Positions 1 to 8,577 are shown, counted from the first letter of the stretch. The stretch is 41,946 nucleotides of DNA from Verrucomicrobia bacterium GWF2_51_19 (GCA_001831095.1 MIDP01000015.1:1-41946); one strand, 5' to 3'. Notes: generated from the letters alone by a model not told the origin. Translations and numbers: made by a program.

Positions 1-528
1 CTGGCGGAGGTTTTGCCAAACTTGCCTGAACGGGTGGGCTGTCCAATTCTCATTGTCCAACATATGCCGGCGACATTCACCAAGACGCTGTCTGAGCACT
101 TGAGCAAGCGCTGCCACCTTAAGGTCAAAGAGGCCGAAAATGGCGACCTACTCGAGCCAAACATGGTCTACATTGCGCCCGGCGGAAAGCACATGGTCTT
201 GAGCAAACGCGCGCTGAAGTACGCCCTTGTCATGAACGAAGAGCCGCCAGTCAATTCTTGCCGTCCTTCCGTCGACGTGCTGTTCAAGTCAGTTGCCCAA
301 AACTTCACTGGCACGGTGCTCGCCATTATCTTGACGGGCATGGGCGAAGATGGCGCTGAAGGAGTCCAAGCACTCAAAACAAAAGAATGCCGCTCCATCG
401 CTCAAGAGCGCCAATCGTGCGTCGTCTACGGCATGCCACGCGCCATCATCAATCGTGGCCTAGCCGATGAAACCATTCCCCTCAAAGACATTGCACCTCG
501 CATTGAAAAACTGTGTAAGGTACTTTGA
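1..528 (+). CDS. cheB: CheB-type protein-glutamate methylesterase, C-terminal part (5' truncated)
   Basis: The frame is open from base 1, so the gene starts upstream of the window. The visible part is about 175 residues of the CheB methylesterase domain, which removes methyl groups from (and deamidates) glutamyl residues of chemoreceptors. The catalytic His lies in IVQHMP near the start and the catalytic Asp in LTGMGEDGAEG. The catalytic Ser (STGGP motif) should lie just upstream. Whether a receiver domain precedes it cannot be seen. It is followed by cheR and an HDOD gene on the same strand, which supports a chemotaxis-like adaptation module. A family A hairpin element separates it from cheR. 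Confidence 0.9.
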   Translation: MAEVLPNLPERVGCPILIVQHMPATFTKTLSEHLSKRCHLKVKEAENGDLLEPNMVYIAPGGKHMVLSKRALKYALVMNEEPPVNSCRPSVDVLFKSVAQNFTGTVLAIILTGMGEDGAEGVQALKTKECRSIAQERQSCVVYGMPRAIINRGLADETIPLKDIAPRIEKLCKVL

Positions 529-590
529 AGAGTACTGCTGTCTAACTCTTCTGACTTATTTGTTAAAACTTTTTTCATTAATAAAATGCC

Positions 591-713
591 AAGACTGTCG
601 AGAAATGCGCCTATAGCAAGGCCCGAGGAGCAAGGGCGACAGGAGCCTACTTAAGGTAGGTGACTTAGCCCGAACGACGAGAACGCAGCTAGAGGACATT
701 TCCAGACAGTCTT
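591..713 (+). repeat. Family A intergenic hairpin element, copy A1
   Basis: The outer arms AAGACTGTC and GACAGTCTT are complementary and bound the element. The inner part carries the family A core: a cctatagc segment, an aggcccgaggagc segment, a small cctac/gtagg hairpin, then gaacgacgagaacgc and gctagagg. The cctatagc and gctagagg segments also pair. It fills the cheB-cheR gap and ends 9 bases before the cheR ATG. Its arms differ from other copies yet still pair. Confidence 0.8.
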
Positions 714-722
714 ACTCCATTC

Positions 723-1565
723 ATGACTCTACCCTTAGAAGACTCGAAGCCATTGCGAGAATTTATCTCCAAAGCCTGTGCCATACAGTTGGGGGAAGAA
801 AAAGTCTATCTACTGAAAAACAGGCTGTCAAAGGTCTGTCAAGAGTTTGGCATCCGCGACCTCAATGAGTTTTACAAAAAGGTCACCGAGGACAAGTCTG
901 GCAAGCTGCGAGACAGGCTGATCGACGCAATCACGACCAACGAAACGCTGTGGTTTCGCGACGAGCGACTCTGGAACGCCATCAAAGAAAACATTTTACC
1001 CGAAATCGCAAAACGTGCGGCTGAGAAGGGCCGAGAAAAGATTCGCATTTGGTCGGCCGCTTGCTCCACGGGCCAAGAGCCCTATTCGCTGAGCATGCTG
1101 ATCGACTCCTATTGCCGCTTGATACCTGGTGTACATGTCAATCCCAATAATTTTGAAATCCTTGCCACAGACATCTCACAGGGCATTCTCGCAGCGGCGC
1201 AATTGGGTGAGTACAACAACCTCGAAATGTCTAGGGGTCTGCCACCGGCCTTTAAAAAGCGTTATTTTGCTCCTTACAACACCGTTTGGCGCATCGTGCC
1301 GGACATCAGGACACGCGTGCAATTTAAGCATTTCAACCTCCAAGACCCCTTTGCAAATCTCGGCCGATTTGACCTGATTCTCTGCCGCAACGTCGCCATT
1401 TACTTCTCGGAAGAGTTCAAGCGCAACCTCTTTGACCGCATGTCCAAAAGCTTGCAAGACCAAGGCGTGCTCATTTTGGGGTCATCGGAGTCGATTCTCG
1501 GCTACTCAGACAAATTTGATATGAAAGAAGCTTGTAATGCGATATATTACCGTCTAAAAGGGTGA
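723..1565 (+). CDS. cheR: CheR-type chemoreceptor glutamate methyltransferase
   Basis: A 280-residue protein of normal CheR length. It transfers methyl groups from S-adenosylmethionine to chemoreceptor glutamates and opposes CheB. The N-terminal helical CheR_N domain spans roughly residues 8-60. The SAM-binding methyltransferase domain follows, with ITTNETLWFRD near 75, IRIWSAACSTGQEPYS near 110-125 and LILCRNVAIYF near 225. The stop lies 4 bases before the ATG of the HDOD gene, so the two are probably co-transcribed. No receptors, CheA or CheW are in the window, so the target is unknown. Confidence 0.93.
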   Translation: MTLPLEDSKPLREFISKACAIQLGEEKVYLLKNRLSKVCQEFGIRDLNEFYKKVTEDKSGKLRDRLIDAITTNETLWFRDERLWNAIKENILPEIAKRAAEKGREKIRIWSAACSTGQEPYSLSMLIDSYCRLIPGVHVNPNNFEILATDISQGILAAAQLGEYNNLEMSRGLPPAFKKRYFAPYNTVWRIVPDIRTRVQFKHFNLQDPFANLGRFDLILCRNVAIYFSEEFKRNLFDRMSKSLQDQGVLILGSSESILGYSDKFDMKEACNAIYYRLKG

Positions 1566-1569
1566 GATC

Positions 1570-2439
1570 ATGATCAAACGGGAAGATGTACTCAGCTTTT
1601 TAGAAGAAGACTTCAACCTACCATCGCCCCTCAACGTCGTCACGAAGCTCTCTAATATCATTGAACAGCAGGACGCATCGGCCAGTGACGTCGCTGGAGT
1701 TATCCAATATGATCCCTCGCTTACGGGCAAGCTGTTAAAACTCAGCAACAGTGCCGCTTTTCGCGGAAGCACCGCCATCACCTGCATCGAAGACGCCGTC
1801 CTGCGCATCGGTTTTCGCCGCATCAAGACGCTTGTGTTGTCGCTGTCACTCATCGACACTTTTCCAAAGTGCAACATTCTCGACCAGTACAAGTTCTGGA
1901 AACACTCGCTGTCGACCGCCTTCACCGCGGAAATGATTGCCCAATCGATCGTCAAACTGCCGCCACCCTACGATGACTTTTACGTTACCGGCCTGCTGCA
2001 CGACCTCGGTGTGCTCGTCCTCGACCAATTTACACCCGAAACGTACCTCACATTGAGGGGCGAACTCATCCATTCGAAGTCACATTTGTCGGATCTCGAA
2101 CGGCAACATTACGGCATCGATCACGCTGAGCTCGGCGCCTGCATGTTGCGCAAGTGGAACCTGCCGGACACCCTTATCACAGCCACCAAACTACACCACG
2201 AGAGCGGTGAGGCCATCCGCAATCACTCTCTTCAGGCCAAGATCCTCCACCTCGCCAACTTCGCCTGCAACAAACAATCGCTGTTCAACAGCATCGAAAA
2301 CGAACAGGAGGCCCTCTATACAGAATCCGGCTGGCGTGCTTCCGGACTGCCCATCTCGGACATCCCATCGATCGTCGAGTACGTCACACAAAAGATCGAA
2401 CAGGTTTCTGCCATTTTGGAAGTCGTCAAAGCTTCTTAA
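1570..2439 (+). CDS. HDOD domain protein
   Basis: A 289-residue protein. The HDOD domain covers about residues 15-215, with the typical opening DFNLPSPLNVVTKLSNIIEQ and the segment IQYDPSLTGKLLKLSNSA. HDOD proteins are HD-superfamily relatives that usually act in signalling rather than as known hydrolases. An HD-like LLHDLGVL and a later LHHESG are retained. It follows cheR by 4 bases, with a GGGTGAG ribosome-binding sequence spanning the cheR stop, so a signalling role linked to CheR/CheB is likely but unproven. The last codons overlap the left arm of the following hairpin element. Confidence 0.88.
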   Translation: MIKREDVLSFLEEDFNLPSPLNVVTKLSNIIEQQDASASDVAGVIQYDPSLTGKLLKLSNSAAFRGSTAITCIEDAVLRIGFRRIKTLVLSLSLIDTFPKCNILDQYKFWKHSLSTAFTAEMIAQSIVKLPPPYDDFYVTGLLHDLGVLVLDQFTPETYLTLRGELIHSKSHLSDLERQHYGIDHAELGACMLRKWNLPDTLITATKLHHESGEAIRNHSLQAKILHLANFACNKQSLFNSIENEQEALYTESGWRASGLPISDIPSIVEYVTQKIEQVSAILEVVKAS

Positions 2440-2562
2440 GCGGCGTAAAAGCATGTGAAAACTCGTTTCGCTCTGTGCCGACTGCCTCACGTACGTCTGT
2501 GTACGCTACGGCAATCGTGCTCGCGCAAAGCCAAGTTTTGACACGCTTTTACACCGCTTAAG
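2435..2562 (+). repeat. Family B intergenic hairpin element, copy B1
   Basis: The arms CTTAAGCGGCGTAAAAGC and GCTTTTACACCGCTTAAG pair with one mismatch. The left arm starts inside the last sense codon of the HDOD gene and includes its TAA stop. The core has the family B hallmarks: cgtttcgctc, cgactgcctcacgtac, gtacgctacggca, then a ctcgcgcaaagcc block. The arm sequence is unlike that of most other copies but stays complementary. It may act as the terminator of the cheR-HDOD transcript. Confidence 0.8.
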
Positions 2563-2591
2563 AAATGTAAAAAGCAATTAAAAAATCAAAG

Positions 2592-3728
2592 ATGGAACAC
2601 ATCAACATAGTTTGGCCGAGTGCAAGTGATGAGCGTTGGCGATTTGTCAACCAAGCGTGGCTGCGGGAGCTGTTTGCAGAGCCTTTTGTGATGCAGGCGG
2701 AAGCGAAGGCGGCACGGGCGCTCGATCTACCGGCGGCGGCGCATTGGGTAACGGTCAACAACCACCTCGGTCAGCGAACGATTGATCCCTTTTTGGAAAA
2801 GCAGGGCGTGCGTTTCGAAATCACAGATGGCGAGGCGTCCTTTCCATCATTGGGATCCGAGGAGTGGATGGCACTCACCGCCACACACAGTCGCTCCCGA
2901 GTGTTTTTGTACATACCTAAAAACGTACGCGTCGAGCGGCCGATCATTTTGGAACACTCCATTGCAGACGACTCTGTGGCAATCTTTCCACAATGGACGG
3001 TCGTGCTCGACGAGGGCGCTGAAGCCACTTTGGTCGACCTCTTTCTGGGCCAAGCTGGCCTGTGTGTGAGCGCCACGGCCTGTGTCGTGAAAGAGCGCGC
3101 GTCGCTTAACAAAATCACGCTGCAATCCTTCCATGCCGACTGCCTCAGCCTCGCCGTCAACGCTTTTAACGTCGCCCCACAGGCTAAACTGCAACACACG
3201 CATATCGCGACAGGCTGCCGCTTTTTGCGTTCAGAAAACACCTACACGATCGCGAACGCTGCCAATGTCCAAGCCAACTTTCTCAACGTGCTCGGCGAGA
3301 ATCAGTGCACCGACATTCGAACACTGCAATGCCACAAAGAACCGAAGGCTATATCTAACGTTCTCTGCAAGAACATCTTAAATGGAAACGCACACGGCAT
3401 CTTCAACGGTTCCATCGACGTTCGCCCGGAAGCCGTCGGCACACAAGCGTATCAGAAAAATCAAAACTGGGCGCTCTCGTCGCAGGCAAAAGTCGACACC
3501 ATGCCGAGCCTAGAAATCAAGACCAACGACGTCAGCTGTTCACACGGGGCGAGCGTCGGTAGTCTGGACTCGGAGACTCTCTTTTATCTACAGAGCCGGG
3601 GTATAGAGCCCGCCGTCGCCGCTCAAATGCTCGCCATGGGCTTTGCACAGGCCGTCCTCGAGCCCCTGCCAACCGAACTCAAAGAGTACGCCCGTAGCCT
3701 CATTGAAAAAAGTTTACTGCTAAAATGA
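2592..3728 (+). CDS. sufD: SufD-like Fe-S cluster assembly scaffold protein
   Basis: A 378-residue protein with the C-terminal SufBD beta-helix core. The diagnostic segment is DVSCSHGASVGSLDSETLFYLQSRGI (here about residues 313-338). In the SUF system SufD works with SufB and the ATPase SufC to build iron-sulfur clusters in the cytosol. Only sufD and a SufT-like gene are present here; sufB, sufC and sufS must lie elsewhere. The ATG is preceded by a poly-A stretch with no clear Shine-Dalgarno. The stop overlaps the next start as ATGA, so translation of the two is probably coupled. Confidence 0.9.
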   Translation: MEHINIVWPSASDERWRFVNQAWLRELFAEPFVMQAEAKAARALDLPAAAHWVTVNNHLGQRTIDPFLEKQGVRFEITDGEASFPSLGSEEWMALTATHSRSRVFLYIPKNVRVERPIILEHSIADDSVAIFPQWTVVLDEGAEATLVDLFLGQAGLCVSATACVVKERASLNKITLQSFHADCLSLAVNAFNVAPQAKLQHTHIATGCRFLRSENTYTIANAANVQANFLNVLGENQCTDIRTLQCHKEPKAISNVLCKNILNGNAHGIFNGSIDVRPEAVGTQAYQKNQNWALSSQAKVDTMPSLEIKTNDVSCSHGASVGSLDSETLFYLQSRGIEPAVAAQMLAMGFAQAVLEPLPTELKEYARSLIEKSLLLK

Positions 3729-4042
3729 ACCCTATTGAGACAGAATGCTGGGAAGAGCTCAAATGCGTCTACGATCCAGAAATACCCGTTAACATCGTTG
3801 ACCTGGGCCTCGTGTACGCCGTTGAGGCTGAAACGATCGAAAAAGGAGCCATCGACATCACCGTAACGATGACCCTCACGCACCCTGGATGCACTATGGG
3901 CCCGTACATCATGGCCCAAGCCAAGGACCGCCTGAGCGCCATTCCGGACGTTAAAAACGTCACCATGGAACTCGTCTGGGACCCGCCATGGACTCAGGAA
4001 CGGCTATCAGAGGCTGGAAAGATGCAACTCGGCCTCCTCTAA
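3725..4042 (+). CDS. sufT: SufT/MIP18-family (DUF59) Fe-S maturation protein
   Basis: A 105-residue single-domain protein of the DUF59/MIP18 family. It shows the typical VYDPEIPVNIVDLGLVY motif near residues 15-31 and a conserved Cys in LTHPGCTMG near 60. Relatives (SufT, PaaD, CIAO2) help deliver iron-sulfur clusters to target proteins. Overlap with sufD by 4 bases supports a role in the SUF pathway. It converges on sctR, with hairpin element B2 in between. The symbol is assigned by family and context. Confidence 0.82.
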   Translation: MNPIETECWEELKCVYDPEIPVNIVDLGLVYAVEAETIEKGAIDITVTMTLTHPGCTMGPYIMAQAKDRLSAIPDVKNVTMELVWDPPWTQERLSEAGKMQLGLL

Positions 4043-4172
4043 AAAGACAGGGCTCAAAATAGCGCAAAAATGCGTTTCGCGCTCCGCCGCCTGCCTCACG
4101 TACCATCGTACGCTACGGCAGATCGTACTCGCGCAAAGCCACATTTTTGCATCTATTTTGAGCCCTGTCTTT
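4043..4172 (+). repeat. Family B intergenic hairpin element, copy B2, between convergent genes
   Basis: The arms AAAGACAGGGCTCAAAATAG and CTATTTTGAGCCCTGTCTTT are a perfect 20-base inverted repeat. They begin directly after the sufT stop and end in TTTCTC. The core carries gcgtttcgcgctccgccg, ctgcctcacgtac, gtacgctacggcagatcgtac and tcgcgcaaagccacattttt. The position between convergent sufT and sctR suits a bidirectional terminator. The arm differs clearly from the common AAGACCGGTGTAAAATGG form, on both sides together. Confidence 0.85.
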
Positions 4173-4223
4173 CTCTAACTTCTTGAGTCAAGTGCTTGTT
4201 ACATTACATCTCTGCTCACTTCC

Positions 4224-4877
4224 TCAACTGTAGGTCAAGACAATGCCTTCCAGGAGGCGGCTCCAGCCGTTGACGAGGACGAAGAGCATGAGCTTGAAGG
4301 GGAGGGAGATGGTCATGGGCGACACCATCATCATGCCCATAGCGAGGAGAATGTTAGAGACGATCAGGTCGACCGCCACAAAGGGCAGATAGAGCAGAAA
4401 ACCGATTTCGAAGGCCGATGTCAGCTCGGAGACAGTGAATGCGGGAATCAGGACCATGAGATCCTTGGTCGTGAGGGCCTCTGCTTGCTCTTTGGGCCAC
4501 AGGCGTTTGGCCGTCTTGACAAAAAACATTCGCTGGCGCTCGTTGGAATGCCGATAGAGAAAGGTCTGAATGGGCGCTTTAACACTGTCGATGGCCTGGA
4601 CGAGCACCTTTGGGTCCATCGACTCCAGTTTAACCTTGGTCATCAAGTCAAACGTCTCTTGAGCTACCGGAGCCATAATGTAAATGGTGAGCATCAGCGC
4701 AATTCCGTTGAGGACGAGGTTTGGCGGTATCTGTTGCACGCCGAGCGCATTGCGAATCAGGTTGAGAATGATGACGATCTTGACGAACGACGACACCATC
4801 AAGACGATAAATGGCGCCAAGGAAAGTCCCACGAGGACTAACGTGATTGTAATTGGATCGAATTGAAACGCTTGCAT
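4224..4877 (-). CDS. sctR: Type III secretion export apparatus protein SctR (YscR/FliP family)
   Basis: A 217-residue inner-membrane protein of the SctR/FliP family. Several SctR subunits form the core of the export gate with SctS and SctT. Family segments are visible: MVSSFVKIVIILNLIRNALG near residues 27-46, QQIPPNLVLNGIALMLT, FTVSELTSAFEIGFL near 150, and MGMMMVSPMTISLPFKL. It lacks the long N-terminal part of many flagellar FliP proteins, which favours a virulence-type injectisome. It starts 1 base after the sctQ stop and is the last gene of the block. sctS and sctT are not adjacent downstream. Confidence 0.92.
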   Translation of the reverse strand: MQAFQFDPITITLVLVGLSLAPFIVLMVSSFVKIVIILNLIRNALGVQQIPPNLVLNGIALMLTIYIMAPVAQETFDLMTKVKLESMDPKVLVQAIDSVKAPIQTFLYRHSNERQRMFFVKTAKRLWPKEQAEALTTKDLMVLIPAFTVSELTSAFEIGFLLYLPFVAVDLIVSNILLAMGMMMVSPMTISLPFKLMLFVLVNGWSRLLEGIVLTYS

Positions 4878-4878
4878 T

Positions 4879-5907
4879 CTAGTTCCATTCCACCACGCGC
4901 ACGCCCAATTTGCCGCCCACTTCGATCAGCTCACCTTTGCCGATGAGGGAATCGTTGGCCCGAATGTCGATAGGCTTGTCTAAAAGCGCGCCCACTTCAA
5001 ACGTGAAACCGGGCTTTAGCGCCTGAAGTTCTGCGAGAGTCAGCTCTTTGCGGCCCACTTCAAATGAAAGGAGAACCCTGAGGGCCTCTGTCGTGAACTT
5101 TGCTGGCACGGACTCCTTGGATGGCGGTTGGCTTTCCATTTTCACCTCTGACGGCGTAGGTCCGAGAAAGTCTTCTTCCGAAAAACTGCTTAAATCGAGC
5201 TTTTTTTTGTCTGCCATGATCGATCCTACTTGAAACGATGTTCCCTTGAGTTGTCCTGTGATGACGGCCCCCGAGGAGGAAATGAGGCGCCACTGCTGTT
5301 GTCTATTATCTGGGAAAATGACGTCTTGTAAAGCAATATCCCGATATTCCGTAAAGGACAGATCTGTGCTTCCCCATTGAAAACGAAAGGCAAAGGGCAA
5401 GGTTGCAAACGCCGCATAGGGCGTCAGTGGGAGGTCGGTTATGCGCTGCAACAGCGGAATCAGGTGGGGTTCCAAAGAGAGGTAGCCGCTCAACACCTTT
5501 TTTTTGTCCCCGATCTCGAAACACAGGTATTCGTTGACTGCCGGTGGCTGCGTTGTGAGGGATTGGATTTCGAGGGTCGATTGAAAAGCCTCTTCGAAGA
5601 GACCCACCAAGGGCTCCACGGCAGCGTTCAACAACACCGGTAAAAAGTCTGCCGGATAATGGGCGGTCGACAAGGCTTTCAGCTTGGGATGGAGTGTTAC
5701 AAGCGCGTCGAGGTCATCGATGCCGACCGTAAACGCGTGCCCCTTATGCTGCATTTTGAGAAAATAACGCACCTCAATTGGTCTCGTTGGGAGAGAAAAC
5801 TCCAGCCACAGCGAACGTTCCCCCATCGACAACGGCAATCGCCGCCTTTGCCCTCCACATAAATTACCAATGGCTAGCGTTAGGGGCATACATTTTTTGT
5901 AGTACAT
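4879..5907 (-). CDS. sctQ: Type III secretion C-ring/sorting-platform protein SctQ (FliN/YscQ family)
   Basis: A 342-residue protein whose last 70 residues or so form a SpoA (FliMN_C) domain, with LRVLLSFEVGRKELTLAEL and a KPIDIRANDSLIGKGEL segment. SctQ forms the cytoplasmic sorting platform under the basal body and binds SctL-SctN and chaperone-effector complexes. The N-terminal two thirds is poorly conserved, as in the chlamydial CdsQ family. The ATG shares one base with the sctP stop (TAATG), a translational coupling arrangement. The order sctO-P-Q matches the chlamydial cdsO-P-Q order. Confidence 0.87.
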   Translation of the reverse strand: MYYKKCMPLTLAIGNLCGGQRRRLPLSMGERSLWLEFSLPTRPIEVRYFLKMQHKGHAFTVGIDDLDALVTLHPKLKALSTAHYPADFLPVLLNAAVEPLVGLFEEAFQSTLEIQSLTTQPPAVNEYLCFEIGDKKKVLSGYLSLEPHLIPLLQRITDLPLTPYAAFATLPFAFRFQWGSTDLSFTEYRDIALQDVIFPDNRQQQWRLISSSGAVITGQLKGTSFQVGSIMADKKKLDLSSFSEEDFLGPTPSEVKMESQPPSKESVPAKFTTEALRVLLSFEVGRKELTLAELQALKPGFTFEVGALLDKPIDIRANDSLIGKGELIEVGGKLGVRVVEWN

Positions 5908-6722
5908 TATTGCTCCTCCTGTGGGGCCTCATACTCTTGACGGTTGCGGGAACGGCCGTCGCCACCCGTGTCGCCTGCGCCACTGCCGCTCTGAACGGTG
6001 ACGTGAATGGAATCATTGTCCAGTTTTAGACGCTGTGCGAGGTGGTTCTGCAGATTGTCTTGATTGGCTTTGAGAAATTGGTTGGAAGCGTCGACTGTTG
6101 TCGAAAATTGTATCTCGAGGGCGCCCGATTTGTTTTTCGAAATCAAGACCTCTGTGCCCGGCAAGATGTTGTCGTTCAACGTGATGTGTACGGCGTCCTT
6201 GGAGCTCAATTGGGCGTCGCTGATCAAAATGCGGTTGGCCACTTGTTGGAAGAGTTCGGTGGTGTTTCGAGGTGCTTCAACGGAGTTGGGAGCATTGACA
6301 GCCGCCTTTTCATGCACGGCCGTCAGGTTCGATAAAATCGCACTGCCGTCCGGGGTACCCTTTTCGTTGGCGCGTTCCTTCAGCCCATCAAGGCCATCCT
6401 TCAACGACTCCTTTTTGAGCGCGCCGTCGAGCGAGGCCAACAATTTCGAGGCCACGGTTTGCATCATTTTTGGGTCGAGGGCGCTGGTTACACCCAATTT
6501 GCTCAACTCCTCGAGGACTTTGGGCCCCAGTTGATCCAGCGAAAGGCCCGCCTGCTTCAACTGCGTCTGTAGGTCCTTGAGAGCATCGCCGCCTTGCCCA
6601 CTGCCCAAACACTTGTTAAAAGCGTCGACAGTGTCCGTGGGCGCTTCCGCGGGCGCGCCTTCTGTTCCCCCTGCAGGTGTCGCAGACGGTGTTGATGGAT
6701 TTGAAATGTTTTGTGTATTCAT
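5907..6722 (-). CDS. sctP: Probable type III secretion needle-length regulator SctP (CdsP/FliK-like)
   Basis: A 271-residue protein. The first 70 residues are low-complexity, rich in Ser, Thr, Ala, Pro and Gly. The centre (about residues 160-235) resembles the C-terminal substrate-switch domain of FliK/SctP proteins: VHITLNDNILPGTEVLI, then LEIQFSTTVDASNQFL, then an LQNHLAQRL helix. The tail is disordered. SctP proteins set needle length and switch substrate specificity. The call rests on this pattern plus the position between sctO and sctQ. The start overlaps the end of sctO by 4 bases. Confidence 0.7.
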   Translation of the reverse strand: MNTQNISNPSTPSATPAGGTEGAPAEAPTDTVDAFNKCLGSGQGGDALKDLQTQLKQAGLSLDQLGPKVLEELSKLGVTSALDPKMMQTVASKLLASLDGALKKESLKDGLDGLKERANEKGTPDGSAILSNLTAVHEKAAVNAPNSVEAPRNTTELFQQVANRILISDAQLSSKDAVHITLNDNILPGTEVLISKNKSGALEIQFSTTVDASNQFLKANQDNLQNHLAQRLKLDNDSIHVTVQSGSGAGDTGGDGRSRNRQEYEAPQEEQ

Positions 6723-7192
6723 GATCTCTCCTTCGGGCGAAAGTCCTCCAACTCTTTTTCCAGAAGCGCGAGCTCCTCTTTAGAAGTCCCTGCGACCCAA
6801 GCGGTTTTATGTTCGTCGATCTTTTGCAACGATTGCATGGCTTTATGCAACGCCGCCCGCCGATCCTCTACCTCTTGACGCGCGACCTCGACTGCCTGTT
6901 TGGCCGCTTCAATCGCACGTTCGTATTCTATGACCTTGCCATCGAGTGTGGCAATATCAAAAGCGATTTCATCAACTTTTTCGCGCTTGATGTCCTTTTT
7001 CATGACAGAACTGTACAGGCGATCGATCTCTTTCAGGCGAAAAATCTTAAAGTCTTCGAGCTCTTTTTTGCACGTTTTGACCCACTGTTCGGCCTCAAGG
7101 AGCTTTTGTTTCGCGCGCTGCACATCCTCCTCGGCTCGATCCTTGCGGAGCTTCCGAACGCGTAACAAGTCAGCTAGCGGGTATCGCTTCAT
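6719..7192 (-). CDS. sctO: Type III secretion stalk protein SctO (CdsO/YscO family)
   Basis: A 157-residue, highly charged protein that is almost entirely predicted coiled coil. It opens with MKRYPLADLLRVRKLRKDRAE, like chlamydial CdsO proteins, which start with an RYPL motif followed by a DRAE helix. SctO is the central stalk linking the SctN ATPase to the SctV export gate. I chose the ATG at 7192 over a GTG five codons upstream because the family begins at this motif. The ATPase gene sctN, which usually precedes sctO, is not here; a DUF4143 ATPase gene sits upstream instead. Confidence 0.83.
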   Translation of the reverse strand: MKRYPLADLLRVRKLRKDRAEEDVQRAKQKLLEAEQWVKTCKKELEDFKIFRLKEIDRLYSSVMKKDIKREKVDEIAFDIATLDGKVIEYERAIEAAKQAVEVARQEVEDRRAALHKAMQSLQKIDEHKTAWVAGTSKEELALLEKELEDFRPKERS

Positions 7193-7224
7193 AATATTAG
7201 TATACACCAGAAAGGTCGTATTGG

Positions 7225-8370
7225 CTATTTTTTGCTCAATAAATCTAGAAAGGCACGCAAAGGCATGATGCGGAGGTTGTCTCGAATGAGAGCTTCCTTG
7301 CCTCTATAAATAAACGTGCAGTCCTGTATTCCAATGGTTGTAGCTAGTTTTTGCAGGCGGTCCACTTCCTGCGGTGAAATCGTTGTACTCGTCTTGATTT
7401 CGATAGCCATGGGGGCCTCGCCATTCAAAATAAGATCGATTTCGCTACCATCAGAGGTGCGAAAGAAATAAGGTTCGAGTGGCAGCTCTTTTTGACGACA
7501 ATGAGAAAGCATTTGCTGGATGCAAAAATTTTCCCAGCTATTTCCTAACCACGGTTGATAAAGCAATTGTTCGTAGCTATAAGTCTCAAGTAAAACGTGC
7601 AGCAATCCTGTATCGTGGAAGAAAACTTTTGGCATTTTTACCAATCGCTTTGGAATATTTGCCGCGTACGGTTTTAGGAAAAACACTAAAAAAGCACCTT
7701 CCAAATACTCGCAATAATTCCGTACGGTTGTATGCGAAAGTCCCAAAGCATTGCCCAATTGAGAGTGATTGACGAGGTTGCCAGCTGACGCCGCCAGCAT
7801 TTTGAGCAATCGCAAGGTTGTCTGCGGTTTTGCAGGAAGCCCCCACAAAGGAAGGTCTCTCTTGATAAGGAGATCTAGGTAACTCTTTTGCCAAGCAGGA
7901 AACGTTGCCTCCGTCAAAATGCCGCCATCCGGAAATCCTCCTTTGAGCCAAAGTGTATCCGCACTCACATCACCGATCTCGGCGAGGTTGAATGGGGAAA
8001 GTTCGACAATGTGAAGACGGCCTGCCAACGATTCCGATACGAGCTTCATGATCGAAGGCGAAACCGAGCCCAAAATCAGAAAACGACCATTGCGCTTACG
8101 GTCGCGATCGATGATGCCGCGCAATTGTTTAAAAAGGTCGGGCCATTCCTGCGCCTCATCAAAAATAACAAGCTCTTGAGTGCTTTCCAGCGTATCGATT
8201 TCGAAGAGCAACTTATTTTGATCTTCAGGCCTCTCCAAATCATAATAGCGGTTAGAAAAGGTTTTTGCGAGCGTTGTTTTACCGCATTGCCGCGGTCCGA
8301 TCAGGCATACAGCCGGGAAAAGTTGAAGTGCTTTTTCGACACTTGCTTTCACTGTTCGCTCGAGCATCAT
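7225..8370 (-). CDS. AAA-family ATPase with C-terminal DUF4143 domain
   Basis: A 381-residue protein of the AAA_14/DUF4143 class. Walker A is GPRQCGKTT (about residues 25-33), Walker B is ELVIFDEAQ, and an FLILGSVSPSIM segment follows. A winged-helix-like region (NHSQLGNALGLSHTTVRNYCEYLEGAFLVFFLKPY) precedes the DUF4143 domain, which ends with a restriction-endonuclease-like segment (SDGSEIDLILNGEAPMAIEIK). The biological role of this class is poorly known; spread by transfer is common. An upstream TTG (8388) is possible, but ATG at 8370 fits the family N-terminus. It sits where sctN would be expected. Confidence 0.85.
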   Translation of the reverse strand: MMLERTVKASVEKALQLFPAVCLIGPRQCGKTTLAKTFSNRYYDLERPEDQNKLLFEIDTLESTQELVIFDEAQEWPDLFKQLRGIIDRDRKRNGRFLILGSVSPSIMKLVSESLAGRLHIVELSPFNLAEIGDVSADTLWLKGGFPDGGILTEATFPAWQKSYLDLLIKRDLPLWGLPAKPQTTLRLLKMLAASAGNLVNHSQLGNALGLSHTTVRNYCEYLEGAFLVFFLKPYAANIPKRLVKMPKVFFHDTGLLHVLLETYSYEQLLYQPWLGNSWENFCIQQMLSHCRQKELPLEPYFFRTSDGSEIDLILNGEAPMAIEIKTSTTISPQEVDRLQKLATTIGIQDCTFIYRGKEALIRDNLRIMPLRAFLDLLSKK

Positions 8371-8577
8371 GTTTACAATTTGAAACAAAAACTTTCAATT
8401 TGCAAGAAAAAAATAAACAAAGGTATACATCTTGATTGTCGCGAGACGTCCGTTGGCGCGAAACGAGCATGTCGCACAGGTCTTTTTTTCTCAAGAAAAC
8501 CATTGTATTCCCGATGTATAACTGTATTAGAGTAAAGAATTCTGCAAACACTCAATAATTTATTTTACAAGAAAGGA
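8371..8577. other. Divergent intergenic region with a family B remnant
   Basis: The gap between the divergent DUF4143 ATPase and the VC0807-like gene runs to 8702, with element A2 filling its right part. The AT-rich left part holds a short remnant of a family B end: gcgcgaaacgagca followed by aggtcttttttt, around 8457-8489. Both genes need promoters here, but I could not identify a convincing -35/-10 pair. No small ORF with a good start was seen. Confidence 0.5.

Noticed and set aside
7888-8535. A 215-codon plus-strand frame
   Set aside because: Antisense to the DUF4143 ATPase with Walker motifs on the minus strand; no motif of its own.
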